Position numbers and translations under genes: made by a program. 13,192 nt of DNA from an uncultured Syntrophobacterales bacterium (GTDB lineage Bacteria > Desulfobacterota > Syntrophia > Syntrophales > UBA5619). The notes beneath the pieces are model-generated. The model made no database searches. It was given only the letters and a program-made list of their open reading frames with translations, and had not been told where the DNA came from. The stretch lies in assembly GCA_903903205.1 (NCBI GenBank), contig CAIUXU010000275.1, positions 1-13,192 of the forward strand, written 5' to 3'. Each line of letters begins with the position of its first letter. Positions within the stretch are counted from its first letter, which is position 1. Shown in pieces: positions 1 through 6,696 of this stretch.

Positions 1-1
1 A

Positions 2-1003
2 GAAGGGACGGGGCCGAAGACACCACTGGTTGTTGAAGTTGACAAAGAGAACGAGAAGAAGGACATGGCCGCGCTGGACATTGAAATCCCCGTGCTGAGC
101 CCCCGCGTTTACCGGGAATACAAAAGCCTGGGCGACCTGAACATCGCCGCGATGCAGCATCAGCGATTGCTCTATTTGCAGTTCAGCGAGGAACAACAGC
201 GCGAGATTGTCTTCAAGGACATCACCAACGGCGAGATTACGCATACCACGATTCTCGACACGGCCGGCGTTGCCGACTACCGCAGCGTGATCGGCTACTT
301 CGCGCAAAGCATCATGAAGGATCTGCGACTGGTCAGCGGTTATGATGCTCTGTATGGCAAGGTCAAGGCGTTTGTACAAGCGGAGTTGTTCGACCGCCCG
401 GTGGAACTGGAAGACCCCAACACACTACGCAACCTGTCGGAACCGGCCGCCACCAAGACACTGATCGAGACCTTCAAAAAGGCGATCAACACGCTGACCG
501 TCCGGGAGAAAGGCGACGCCGAAATCCGGGACACGATCAAGCTGCGCCAGACCCGACCTTTTGTGGCCAAGGATCAAGGCTACCTTGTCCCGAAGAAAAG
601 CGTCTTCAACCGCATCATCGGCGACAGCCAACTGGAGCTTCGGTTTGCCGGATTCCTGGAGGATTGCAGCGATGTGGTCTCTTTCGCGAAGAACTACCTG
701 GCCGTCCATTTCAAACTCGATTACGTGAACGCGGGCGGCGATATCTCCAATTATTACCCTGACTTCATGGTTAAGCTGTCGGACAAGCGGATTGTTATTG
801 TCGAAACCAAAGGGCAGGAAGATTTAGACGTGCCGCTGAAGATGGCGCGGCTCGCACAATGGTGCGAAGACATCAACCGGGTGCAGAAAGAGGCAGCGTA
901 CGACTTCGTTTACGTGGACGAAGAAAGTTTTGAAAAATACAAACCAACGTCATTCCGGCAATTGCTGGAGGCCTTCAAGGAATATAAGGAGAAAGGCGAA
1001 TAA
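2..1003 (+). CDS. Type III restriction endonuclease Res subunit, C-terminal part (5'-truncated by window)
   Basis: The reading frame is open from the first bases of the window and ends at TAA 1001-1003, leaving about 333 residues. Res subunits usually have roughly 900-1000 residues (helicase plus C-terminal nuclease), so this is the last third. The ATG at 65 is probably internal. The nuclease signature is visible: Pro-Asp-Phe encoded at 758-766, then a beta strand ending in Glu-Thr-Lys-Gly at 803-814, which is the PD-(D/E)XK pattern. The preceding SQLELRFAGFLED stretch (near 630-662) resembles the region before the nuclease core in this family. In known systems Res works with a Mod methyltransferase to cut unmethylated DNA. 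Mod would lie upstream, outside the window. The gene is separated from the downstream metabolic operon by 312 bases and is probably functionally unrelated to it. Family assignment is fairly sure; whether the gene is intact cannot be judged here. Confidence 0.8.
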   Translation, partial: EGTGPKTPLVVEVDKENEKKDMAALDIEIPVLSPRVYREYKSLGDLNIAAMQHQRLLYLQFSEEQQREIVFKDITNGEITHTTILDTAGVADYRSVIGYFAQSIMKDLRLVSGYDALYGKVKAFVQAELFDRPVELEDPNTLRNLSEPAATKTLIETFKKAINTLTVREKGDAEIRDTIKLRQTRPFVAKDQGYLVPKKSVFNRIIGDSQLELRFAGFLEDCSDVVSFAKNYLAVHFKLDYVNAGGDISNYYPDFMVKLSDKRIVIVETKGQEDLDVPLKMARLAQWCEDINRVQKEAAYDFVYVDEESFEKYKPTSFRQLLEAFKEYKEKGE

Positions 1004-1079
1004 CACATGATAAATGATGATGAAAACGGGAACTATCCCTCCAGGCAGACCGATTCCAGTCTTCGTCGGGTATCCGGTA

Positions 1080-1099
1080 GATCCGCAAACGATCGGATC
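1080..1099. promoter_or_regulatory. Inverted repeat upstream of promoter P1, possible operator
   Basis: GATCCG at 1080-1085 and CGGATC at 1094-1099 form a perfect 6-base inverted repeat around an 8-base spacer, followed by a further tandem GGATC copy. Its centre lies about 75 bases before the predicted transcription start, a position used by activators. It could also be chance; no regulator family is recognisable. Confidence 0.3.
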
Positions 1100-1128
1100 G
1101 GATCGGGCAGACCAGCGCCAAAATCCTC

Positions 1129-1157
1129 TTGACACACAGAACCCTTCTTCGTATATT
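1129..1157 (+). promoter_or_regulatory. Sigma70-type promoter P1 for hydroxylase 1 operon
   Basis: TTGACA at 1129-1134 (perfect -35) is followed after exactly 17 bases by TATATT at 1152-1157 (5 of 6 matches to the -10 consensus). The predicted start of transcription is around 1163-1166, giving a leader of about 150 bases. It faces the FAD-subunit gene and is the only strong promoter-like sequence I see in this gap. Confidence 0.65.
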
Positions 1158-1232
1158 TCCGCCACGAAAAAGCAACTTTTTATCACTCTGATGACCGATG
1201 GGTCGGGCAGCTCATTCCGCGACCAGATCGAC

Positions 1233-1259
1233 GTCGGTGTTCGTTCCACTCTCACCGAC
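1233..1259 (+). promoter_or_regulatory. Leader hairpin upstream of hydroxylase 1
   Basis: GTCGGTG at 1233-1239 pairs perfectly with CACCGAC at 1253-1259 around a 13-base loop. A weaker pair, GGTCG 1201-1205 with CGACC 1220-1224, lies just before it. Both fall in the predicted untranslated leader. No T-run follows, so it is not a terminator. It may be a structured leader or a chance fold. Confidence 0.35.
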
Positions 1260-1264
1260 TGCCG

Positions 1265-1327
1265 GATGTTTCTGCCCATGCCTGCCACGGGATTTTTCGG
1301 ACAAGGGGGAACCTGATGTTTCTGCCC
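1265..1327 (+). repeat. 13-base direct repeat duplicating the FAD-subunit start
   Basis: The 13-mer GATGTTTCTGCCC occurs at 1265-1277 and again at 1315-1327, where it contains the ATG of the FAD-subunit gene and its first codons (Met-Phe-Leu-Pro). The upstream copy also starts with ATG, in another frame, and that frame runs 16 codons to a TGA (1314-1316) overlapping the real ATG. Only the downstream copy has a good ribosome-binding site (GGGGGA 1305-1310). Confidence 0.7.
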
Positions 1328-2188
1328 GATTTCGACTATTATGCTCCCGAGAGCCTGACTGAGGCCATTGGCCTCCTCATGCAGCTCGGACCATCCGCCA
1401 GGGTTCTCGCCGGCGGCACGGACATTCTGGTGAAGATGAAAAGCGGACTTCTGGCGCCCTCTGCCCTGGTGTCGCTGAAGAACCTGCACGAGCTCCGCCG
1501 GATCCGCTGGGATGCCGACCGGGGATTGGTCATCGGCGCCCTCGCTACGCACAACGAGATTTGCAACTCCGCGGTGGTGCAGGAGCGCTTCCTGTCGCTC
1601 GCTGAGGCTGCACACAAGCTGGCCAACAACCAGATCCGCAACCGGGGGACCATCGGCGGGAACCTCGTCAACGCAATCCCGTCGGCCGATTTGCCCCCGA
1701 TCCTCATTGCTCTCGGGGCATACGTCACGCTGAAAGGCTCTGACGGCAGCCGCACCCTACCGGTGGAGTGCTTCTTCACCGGTGTCTCACGCTGCGCACT
1801 CGAACCGGAACGAGAGATTCTGACCGAGGTGGTGATCCCTCCGCAGGAGACAACGGGCAGCACCTACCTCAAGTTCGGTTTGCGGCAGTCGGGCGCGCTG
1901 GCGGTCGTGGGCGTCGCGGCGGCAGTCACCATGGAGGGCGACGTGGTGCGGGATGCCCGTATCTGTCTGGGCGCCGTCTACAAGACACCGACGCGGGCCA
2001 TCCAGGCCGAACAGATTCTTGTCGGCAAGAGATGGAACAACAATCTGCTCGAAGAGGCCGGACGCGCGGCGGTGGGATGCTGCCTGCCAATCTCGGACAT
2101 CCGGGGGTCAGCCGAATACCGGCGTGACTTGGTGAGGATCTTCACCCGCAGGGCATTGAAGTGCGCAATCACAAAGGGGCACGTATAG
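1316..2188 (+). CDS. Molybdenum hydroxylase 1, FAD-binding subunit (XDH/CoxM-type)
   Basis: This 290-residue protein is the middle electron-transfer subunit of a xanthine-dehydrogenase-family enzyme; it passes electrons between the 2Fe-2S subunit and an external acceptor through FAD. The two FAD-binding signatures are clear: AGGTDILV at residues 32-39 and IRNRGTIGGNLVNAIPSAD at 107-125. The C-terminal flavoprotein domain ends with RGSAEYRRDL. Length is normal for the family. Cysteines are scattered (83, then only in the C-terminal half), with no four-cysteine insertion of the kind that carries the extra 4Fe-4S cluster in 4-hydroxybenzoyl-CoA reductase. The start is set by GGGGGA at 1305-1310, five bases before ATG 1316. 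It is the first gene of a three-gene operon behind promoter P1, followed nine bases later by the FeS subunit. Subunit type is certain; the substrate of the complex is not. Confidence 0.93.
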   Translation: MFLPDFDYYAPESLTEAIGLLMQLGPSARVLAGGTDILVKMKSGLLAPSALVSLKNLHELRRIRWDADRGLVIGALATHNEICNSAVVQERFLSLAEAAHKLANNQIRNRGTIGGNLVNAIPSADLPPILIALGAYVTLKGSDGSRTLPVECFFTGVSRCALEPEREILTEVVIPPQETTGSTYLKFGLRQSGALAVVGVAAAVTMEGDVVRDARICLGAVYKTPTRAIQAEQILVGKRWNNNLLEEAGRAAVGCCLPISDIRGSAEYRRDLVRIFTRRALKCAITKGHV

Positions 2189-2197
2189 GGGGCCGCA

Positions 2198-2695
2198 GTG
2201 CAAGCTATCGCAGACAAAAAAGGGGTCAAACGCTACCTCATCAGCCTCACCGTAAACGGCGATGAATACTCGCCCGTGATCAAAGGGAACACGCTTCTGG
2301 TGAACCTGTTGCGCGACGAACTCGACCTCACCGGCACCAAGAAGGGTTGTGAGCTTGGCGACTGCGGCTCGTGCACCGTGCTCATGAACGGCAAACCGGT
2401 CGATGCCTGTCTGGTGCTGGCCCTGGAGGCCGACGGCAGCGAGATCATCACCATCGAAGGCGTGGCGCGGCACGGAGAGCTCGACCGGCTGCAGCGCTCG
2501 TTCATCGACAACGCCGCTATCCAGTGCGGCTACTGCACCCCCGGGATGATCCTCTCCGCCAAGGCGCTTTTGACCCGAAACCCTCACCCCACCGAGCCTG
2601 AAGTGCGGGCAGCCATCGCCGGCAACCTCTGCCGGTGCACGGGCTACGTGAATATCGTAAAAGCCGTTCTCGACGCGGCGGAGGTGAAGGCATGA
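2198..2695 (+). CDS. Molybdenum hydroxylase 1, [2Fe-2S] subunit (XDH/CoxS-type)
   Basis: The 165-residue small subunit carries two 2Fe-2S clusters linking the molybdenum site to FAD. The N-terminal plant-ferredoxin-type cluster is ligated by Cys51, Cys56, Cys59 and Cys71. The C-terminal helical-domain cluster is ligated by Cys110, Cys113, Cys145 and Cys147 (CGYC and CRC motifs). All eight ligands are present, so the subunit should be fully functional. Translation starts at GTG 2198, preceded by an AGGGGG ribosome-binding site at 2187-2192; no in-frame ATG fits better. The N-terminus lacks a twin-arginine signal, so the complex is expected to be cytoplasmic. Its TGA overlaps the ATG of the next gene (ATGA at 2692-2695), implying translational coupling. 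The AGNLCRCTGY ending resembles both generic CoxS-like proteins and 4-hydroxybenzoyl-CoA reductase gamma subunits. Confidence 0.95.
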   Translation: MQAIADKKGVKRYLISLTVNGDEYSPVIKGNTLLVNLLRDELDLTGTKKGCELGDCGSCTVLMNGKPVDACLVLALEADGSEIITIEGVARHGELDRLQRSFIDNAAIQCGYCTPGMILSAKALLTRNPHPTEPEVRAAIAGNLCRCTGYVNIVKAVLDAAEVKA

Positions 2696-5106
2696 TCCCG
2701 TCCACCCCAGCAGATCAGAAACCGAAATCGATCCCACGGGCCTACTCGCACCCCGGACTGCCGGAGCCGGCGGACAAGAACTACGCAGTCATCGGCAAAA
2801 GCAAACCCAAGATCGACGCCCGGGAGAAAGTGACCGGCCAGGCCCGCTACACGGCCGATCTCAAGTTTCCCAACATGCTCTACGGCAAGATCCTCACCAG
2901 CCCGCACGCCCACGCACGCATCCTCTCCATCGATACGTCCGAAGCCGAAAAGATCCCCGGCGTGAAAGCGGTGATCACCCACAAAGATGTGCCCACCCTC
3001 AAGTATGGCATCGCTCCGGCGCGTTGGGACGAGAACATCTTCTGCATCGAGACGGTCAAGTTCGTGGGCGACAAAGTGGCCGCGGTTGCCTGCATCGACG
3101 AGGAGACCTGCTACAAAGCCCTCAAGGCGATCAAGGTGGAGTACGAGGTGCTGCCGGCTGTCCTCGATCCGTTGCACGCCATGGACGCGGACGCACCCCA
3201 GATCCACCCCGAATACCCCCTGAACAAGAATACCGAAATTCACCAGAATTTCGGTGACGTGGATGAGGCATTCCGCAAGGCCGACTACGTGCGCACCGAT
3301 TTCTTCATCGGCAACCGCACCTACCAGGCGCCGCTGGAACCGCACACCGCCACCTCCATCTGGCAGGACGGCAAGCTTACCGTCTATTCGAGCACCCAGT
3401 CGCCCCACTACTTCCAGTATTACATCGCCCGCGAGTTCGGGCTGCCCATGGGCAACGTGCGCGTCATCAAGACCTATGTGGGCGGCGGCTTCGGCGGCAA
3501 GCTGGAGCCCACCGGCCTCGAGTTTGGCGGAGCGGTGCTCGCCCGCCTGACCGGACGGCCCGTCAAGATGTTCTACGACCGGGCCGAAATGTTCGCCCAC
3601 AACCGGGGCCGGCACCGCCAATACATGAAACTAACCACCGGCGTCAACGCCGACGGCCGCATCCTGGGCGTGCACGCCGACTTCATCATGGACGGCGGCG
3701 CCTACACCAGCCTGGGCATCGCCAGCGCCTACTACGCCGGGGCCATGCTCACCCTCACCTACGACTTTGAAAACTACCGCTTCGACATGAACCGGGTCTA
3801 TACCAACCTGCCGGCCTGCGGCGCCCAGCGGGGGCACGGTGCGCCGCAACCCCGGTACGCTTTCGAAGCCCACCTGGACAACATCGCCAAAGAGCTCGGC
3901 ATCGACCCGATGGAGATCCGTCTGCGCAACGCTCGCAAACCAAACACCATCACCCCGAACGAGTTCGTCGTCAACTCGTGCGAGATGGTTGCCTGCCTCG
4001 AACAGGCCCGGGATCTCTCGGGTTGGGCGGACAAAAAAGGCAAACTGCCCGCCGGCAGGGGTATCGGCGTCGCCACAGGGAGCTTCGTCTCCGGAGCCGG
4101 CTACCCCATCTATCGGACCGACCTGCCTCAAGCCGCCGCGATGATCAAAGTTGCCGAAGACGGCACCGCCGCCACCCTCTACACGGGGGCCACGGACATC
4201 GGCCAGGGCTCCGACACCGTGCTCTGCCAAATGGCCGCCGAGGCGATGGGTTACACCTACGAGCAGATGAAAATTGTGGCAGCCGACACCGAGACCACTC
4301 CCCACGACTTCGGCGCCTACGCCAGCCGGCAGACCCTTATGTCGGGGGCAGCCGTGAAAGAAGCGGGAGAAGAGGTCCGGAAGCAGCTCCTTGATATGGC
4401 AGGCGAGATGCTTGGTCTTCCGGCTGAGCAGCTCGACGTACGCCTGGGCAAGATCTCCGCGAAAGAGAACCCGGAGACCGCTCTCAGCTTTGAAGAGGCG
4501 GCCCGCACGTTCTTTGTCAAGAAAGGCCCCCTCATGGGTCGGGGTTCGTATGCGCCGCCCAAACTCGGCGGCAAATTCAAAGGCGCTCCGGTAGGAACAT
4601 CCCCGGCCTACAGCTTCGCGGCCCAGGTCTCCGAGGTGGAGATCGACGAGGAGACGGGCGTCGTCACCGTGCTCGATGTGTGGGACGTTCACGACTGCGG
4701 CCAGGTGATCAACCCTGCCCTGCTGCATGCCCAGGTACATGGGGCCCTCTACATGGGGATGGGCGAATCCATCTGGGAAGAGGTTCGCTTCGACGCCAAA
4801 GGCAAGATTCAGAACCCGACCCTCGGCGAGTATCGCCTGCCCACCGCCCTCGACATGCCCCGGGTCCACTCGTCGCTCGTGCCGAGCTACGAGCCGGCCG
4901 GCCCCTGGGGCGTGAAGGAAGTGGGCGAAGGCGCAACCCTCCCGACGATGGGCTGCTTCCGCAACGCCATCTTCGACGCCATGGGCGTCTCGGTGAACAG
5001 CCTCCCCCTCACACCCGAAAAAGTGTGGGCCGCCCTGCGCGAGAAGCGCAAGGCCAACGGCGAGGATGTCTGGGATCCGCTGGCCTGCGAGTGCTTCCTC
5101 GAGTAG
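2692..5106 (+). CDS. Molybdenum hydroxylase 1, molybdopterin-binding catalytic subunit
   Basis: This 804-residue protein is the catalytic subunit of the xanthine dehydrogenase family. I start it at ATG 2692, which overlaps the stop of the FeS gene and follows GGAGG at 2680-2684; an in-frame ATG at 2635 lies inside the FeS gene and lacks a good site. Key motifs: STQSPH at 234-239, GGGFGGK at 264-270, ACGAQRGHGAPQ at 375-386, GQG at 504-506 (cofactor contact) and KEVGEG at 742-747, where Glu746 is the expected catalytic base. The AYRGAGR or AYXCSFR loops of CO dehydrogenases are absent. Compared by eye with bovine xanthine dehydrogenase, the Glu802 position is Leu271, Phe914 is His382 and Arg880 is Tyr348. 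A purine substrate is therefore unlikely; an aromatic acid, acyl-CoA or heterocycle is more plausible. The N-terminus is about 14 residues longer than in the paralogue at 11459 and has no twin-arginine signal. Confidence 0.92.
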   Translation: MIPSTPADQKPKSIPRAYSHPGLPEPADKNYAVIGKSKPKIDAREKVTGQARYTADLKFPNMLYGKILTSPHAHARILSIDTSEAEKIPGVKAVITHKDVPTLKYGIAPARWDENIFCIETVKFVGDKVAAVACIDEETCYKALKAIKVEYEVLPAVLDPLHAMDADAPQIHPEYPLNKNTEIHQNFGDVDEAFRKADYVRTDFFIGNRTYQAPLEPHTATSIWQDGKLTVYSSTQSPHYFQYYIAREFGLPMGNVRVIKTYVGGGFGGKLEPTGLEFGGAVLARLTGRPVKMFYDRAEMFAHNRGRHRQYMKLTTGVNADGRILGVHADFIMDGGAYTSLGIASAYYAGAMLTLTYDFENYRFDMNRVYTNLPACGAQRGHGAPQPRYAFEAHLDNIAKELGIDPMEIRLRNARKPNTITPNEFVVNSCEMVACLEQARDLSGWADKKGKLPAGRGIGVATGSFVSGAGYPIYRTDLPQAAAMIKVAEDGTAATLYTGATDIGQGSDTVLCQMAAEAMGYTYEQMKIVAADTETTPHDFGAYASRQTLMSGAAVKEAGEEVRKQLLDMAGEMLGLPAEQLDVRLGKISAKENPETALSFEEAARTFFVKKGPLMGRGSYAPPKLGGKFKGAPVGTSPAYSFAAQVSEVEIDEETGVVTVLDVWDVHDCGQVINPALLHAQVHGALYMGMGESIWEEVRFDAKGKIQNPTLGEYRLPTALDMPRVHSSLVPSYEPAGPWGVKEVGEGATLPTMGCFRNAIFDAMGVSVNSLPLTPEKVWAALREKRKANGEDVWDPLACECFLE

Positions 5107-5165
5107 AAGGTTATGCTGAAAAAAATCACCGGGGGTGGGGCTGTCATTCGCATGCAGAATATTTC

Positions 5166-5194
5166 TTGACAAGCCCAAATAGCCCCCCTATACT
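5166..5194 (+). promoter_or_regulatory. Sigma70-type promoter P2 for the importer operon
   Basis: TTGACA at 5166-5171 (perfect -35) is followed after exactly 17 bases by TATACT at 5189-5194 (5 of 6 matches to the -10 consensus). Transcription should start around 5200-5203. The architecture equals that of P1, and the bases just after both -10 boxes are alike. P2 probably drives the binding protein, the transporter genes and, by read-through, hydroxylase 2. Confidence 0.65.
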
Positions 5195-5228
5195 CCCTCC
5201 GCCGAAAAGCAGTGTCTTATAAACCAAT

Positions 5229-5283
5229 ATAACCGAATGATAACAGTTATTTTGGACAGACGATCGCAGAGTGGATAACCGAA
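5229..5283. repeat. Direct repeat ATAACCGAA and palindrome in the importer leader
   Basis: ATAACCGAA occurs at 5229-5237 and 5275-5283. Between them lies the perfect 11-base palindrome ATAAC-A-GTTAT (5240-5250). All are about 30-80 bases downstream of the predicted start of transcription, where a repressor could act as a roadblock. Function is inferred only from the repetition. Confidence 0.35.
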
Positions 5284-5314
5284 AAAAGTGGCTTGTGACG
5301 GAAGAAGTCGGAGA

Positions 5315-5339
5315 CCTGCCTGAAAGGTAAAAAGGCAGG
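5315..5339 (+). promoter_or_regulatory. Leader hairpin upstream of the binding-protein gene
   Basis: CCTGCCT at 5315-5321 pairs perfectly with AGGCAGG at 5333-5339 around an 11-base A-rich loop. It lies about 60 bases before the chosen start codon (5403) and just before an in-frame alternative ATG at 5346. No T-run follows, so it is not a terminator; it could stabilise or regulate the leader. Confidence 0.35.
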
Positions 5340-5402
5340 AACACAATGGCAACAAGGTATCGTAAAGCTCGTGATGGGATGCCATCGGAAGGGGGTATTG
5401 GA

Positions 5403-6662
5403 ATGAGTCCAAGAAAAATGTTTGTGATTACAATTTTTGCAGTTTTGACGCTCATGCTTGCAGGTGGAAGTGCATTTTCGGCGGAAGCCGTTCCCAGCAA
5501 GATTAAGGTCGGCCTGATGTTCGGCCTGACAGGTGCGGCATCACCAGTCGGCCCAGTCCAACTGCAGGGAGCAAAGCTGGCGGTTAAGGAGATCAATGAA
5601 AAAGGCGGGGTCAACCTTGGCGGCAAGAAGATTCCTCTTGAGTTCGTCGTGAAGGACGATGAAACGAAGCCGGACATCGCAATCAGGCGGTACCGTGAAC
5701 TGCTGAGTGAAGACAAGGTCCACGGGGTCGTGGGCTCCACCTTTGCGCCAATCGCGGCGGCTCTGAACAAGGAGGTCCAGAAAAACCCCACAGTGTACTA
5801 CGCTGCCTGCGTGTCGCCCATTGCCATGTTCAAGAAGGGTGACCTTGCGCCCTCAACCTTCGGCATTCTCGGTGACGCCTATTCCATCGGTTATGCCGGC
5901 GCGGCATACATCATCAATGAACTGGGCCTGAAGAACATATACTTCTTCGCTCCGGCATACGCGTTCGGCTGGGACCAGTACGCAGGCGCCAAAGACGCGG
6001 CCGCCAAATACGGTGCGAAGATTGACTACAGTGAGGCGCCGGTGGGCACCTCCGACTTCAGTTCCTACATTCTGAAAATCGCGGAAAAGAAGCCCGACAT
6101 CGTCATGATGGCGCAATGGGGCGTCGACGCGATCAGCGTGCTCAAACAGTCCAATGAGTTGGGCCTCAACAAGAAGACCAAGATATGGTTCGACTGGATG
6201 ACCCAGGTGTTTGGCAGCGGCGTGCCCGTGGAAGCGATGGAGGGCGTTTACTCCCTCATGTTCTGGAACTGGAACATGGACGGACTTGCGGATGCGACGG
6301 TTGTGAAGGCGACGAAGGATTTTGTGGCGCGCTTCCAGAAAGAGTACGGCGAGGGCGAGGTGCCCGACCCGTATGCGGCGGTGGCCTACATCTCCGTGAA
6401 AGAGCTGGTCAGGGGTATTGAACTGGCCCAGTCCGTGGACACAAAAGCGGTTACGGCGGCGCTTATGAAGAGCCCGAAGTTCGACTCCGAGAAGGGGCCG
6501 GGCGTTTACAGGGAGGACCACCACGCCCTGTTCAAGTACGGCGCCTTTGTCGTCATCGGCAAGAGCGCGAAGGAGAGGAAGGGCAAGGGAGATCTCGTGA
6601 AACTGATCGGAACCTACACGGGTGAAGACTACCTGCCCTCCCTGAAGAGCCTGGGTTATTGA
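5403..6662 (+). CDS. ABC transporter substrate-binding protein, branched-chain amino acid / aromatic type (LivJ-like)
   Basis: This 419-residue protein is a periplasmic type I binding protein (Peripla_BP_6 / LivJ family) that would deliver substrate to the downstream permeases. I prefer ATG 5403 because it has GGAAGGGGG at 5387-5395 seven bases away and directly begins a classic Sec signal peptide: MSPRK, a hydrophobic core at residues 6-20, then cleavage near 26-29 (Ala-Glu-Ala at 27-29). Starting at ATG 5346 would bury this signal behind 19 polar residues. The mature part opens with IKVGLMFGLTGAASPVG, the usual first strand and ligand loop, followed by QGAKLAVKEINEKGG. Related proteins bind branched-chain amino acids, amides, benzoates and other aromatic acids, so the ligand cannot be fixed from sequence. 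It is the first gene after P2 and is followed by a stable hairpin, which fits the need for more binding protein than transporter. Confidence 0.9.
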   Translation: MSPRKMFVITIFAVLTLMLAGGSAFSAEAVPSKIKVGLMFGLTGAASPVGPVQLQGAKLAVKEINEKGGVNLGGKKIPLEFVVKDDETKPDIAIRRYRELLSEDKVHGVVGSTFAPIAAALNKEVQKNPTVYYAACVSPIAMFKKGDLAPSTFGILGDAYSIGYAGAAYIINELGLKNIYFFAPAYAFGWDQYAGAKDAAAKYGAKIDYSEAPVGTSDFSSYILKIAEKKPDIVMMAQWGVDAISVLKQSNELGLNKKTKIWFDWMTQVFGSGVPVEAMEGVYSLMFWNWNMDGLADATVVKATKDFVARFQKEYGEGEVPDPYAAVAYISVKELVRGIELAQSVDTKAVTAALMKSPKFDSEKGPGVYREDHHALFKYGAFVVIGKSAKERKGKGDLVKLIGTYTGEDYLPSLKSLGY

Positions 6663-6671
6663 GAAGAGCGT

Positions 6672-6696
6672 AAGGGCGGGGCAAAACCCCGCCCTT
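6672..6696 (+). terminator. Intercistronic GC-rich hairpin (partial terminator or mRNA-stabilising stem)
   Basis: AAGGGCGGGG at 6672-6681 pairs perfectly with CCCCGCCCTT at 6687-6696 around the five-base loop CAAAA. Only three T residues end the stem (6695-6697, then AAT), so termination should be partial. It sits between the binding-protein stop (6662) and the first ATPase, where such stems commonly protect the upstream message and lower downstream expression. Confidence 0.75.

Larger units (their letters stand above)
1004..1315 (+). other. Intergenic regulatory region and leader before hydroxylase 1
   Basis: This 312-base gap holds no convincing gene. It contains an inverted repeat (1080-1099), a strong sigma70-type promoter (1129-1157), a leader of about 150 bases with inverted repeats, and a 13-base duplication of the start of the next gene. 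I see no clear rho-independent terminator for the upstream restriction gene. An open frame from 1014 to 1316 spans it, but it crosses the promoter and has low-complexity, unconserved-looking content, so I do not call it a gene. Confidence 0.6.
5107..5402 (+). other. Intergenic regulatory region before the ABC importer
   Basis: This 296-base gap has no gene that I can support. It holds promoter P2 (5166-5194), repeated ATAACCGAA elements (5229-5283), an 11-base palindrome (5240-5250), and a hairpin (5315-5339). The leader after P2 is about 200 bases. No strong terminator for the hydroxylase 1 operon is apparent between 5107 and 5165, so some read-through into the importer is possible. Confidence 0.6.

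Noticed and set aside
1014..1316. Open frame of 100 codons between the restriction gene and hydroxylase 1
   Set aside because: It runs across the strong promoter P1, lacks a ribosome-binding site, resembles no family I know, and its composition looks like non-coding sequence. Only its short 3' part is discussed, as a possible leader peptide.
2635..2691. Upstream in-frame ATG 2635 for the Mo subunit of hydroxylase 1
   Set aside because: It lies within the Fe-S subunit gene, adds an Arg-rich stretch that reads as a shadow of the overlapping gene, and has no good ribosome-binding site; ATG 2692 has GGAGG and a stop/start overlap.
2692..5106. Aerobic CO dehydrogenase large subunit (CoxL) for hydroxylase 1
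   Set aside because: The CoxL active-site loops (AYXCSFR in form I, AYRGAGR in form II) are absent; the corresponding region reads ACGAQRGHG.
3631..5178. Long antisense open frame (515 codons) opposite the Mo subunit of hydroxylase 1
   Set aside because: It is fully opposite a clear catalytic subunit, has no recognisable domain, and is explained by GC-rich third codon positions. The same holds for the other antisense frames, such as 2644-3621.
5346..5402. Upstream ATG 5346 as start of the binding protein
   Set aside because: It would place a polar 19-residue stretch before a perfect signal peptide, whereas ATG 5403 has a strong ribosome-binding site and starts the signal directly.
5195..5402. 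Molybdenum-cofactor riboswitch in the importer leader
   Set aside because: The single short hairpin does not let me recognise the multi-helix consensus, and the downstream gene is a transporter for an organic ligand. An Rfam search would settle it.
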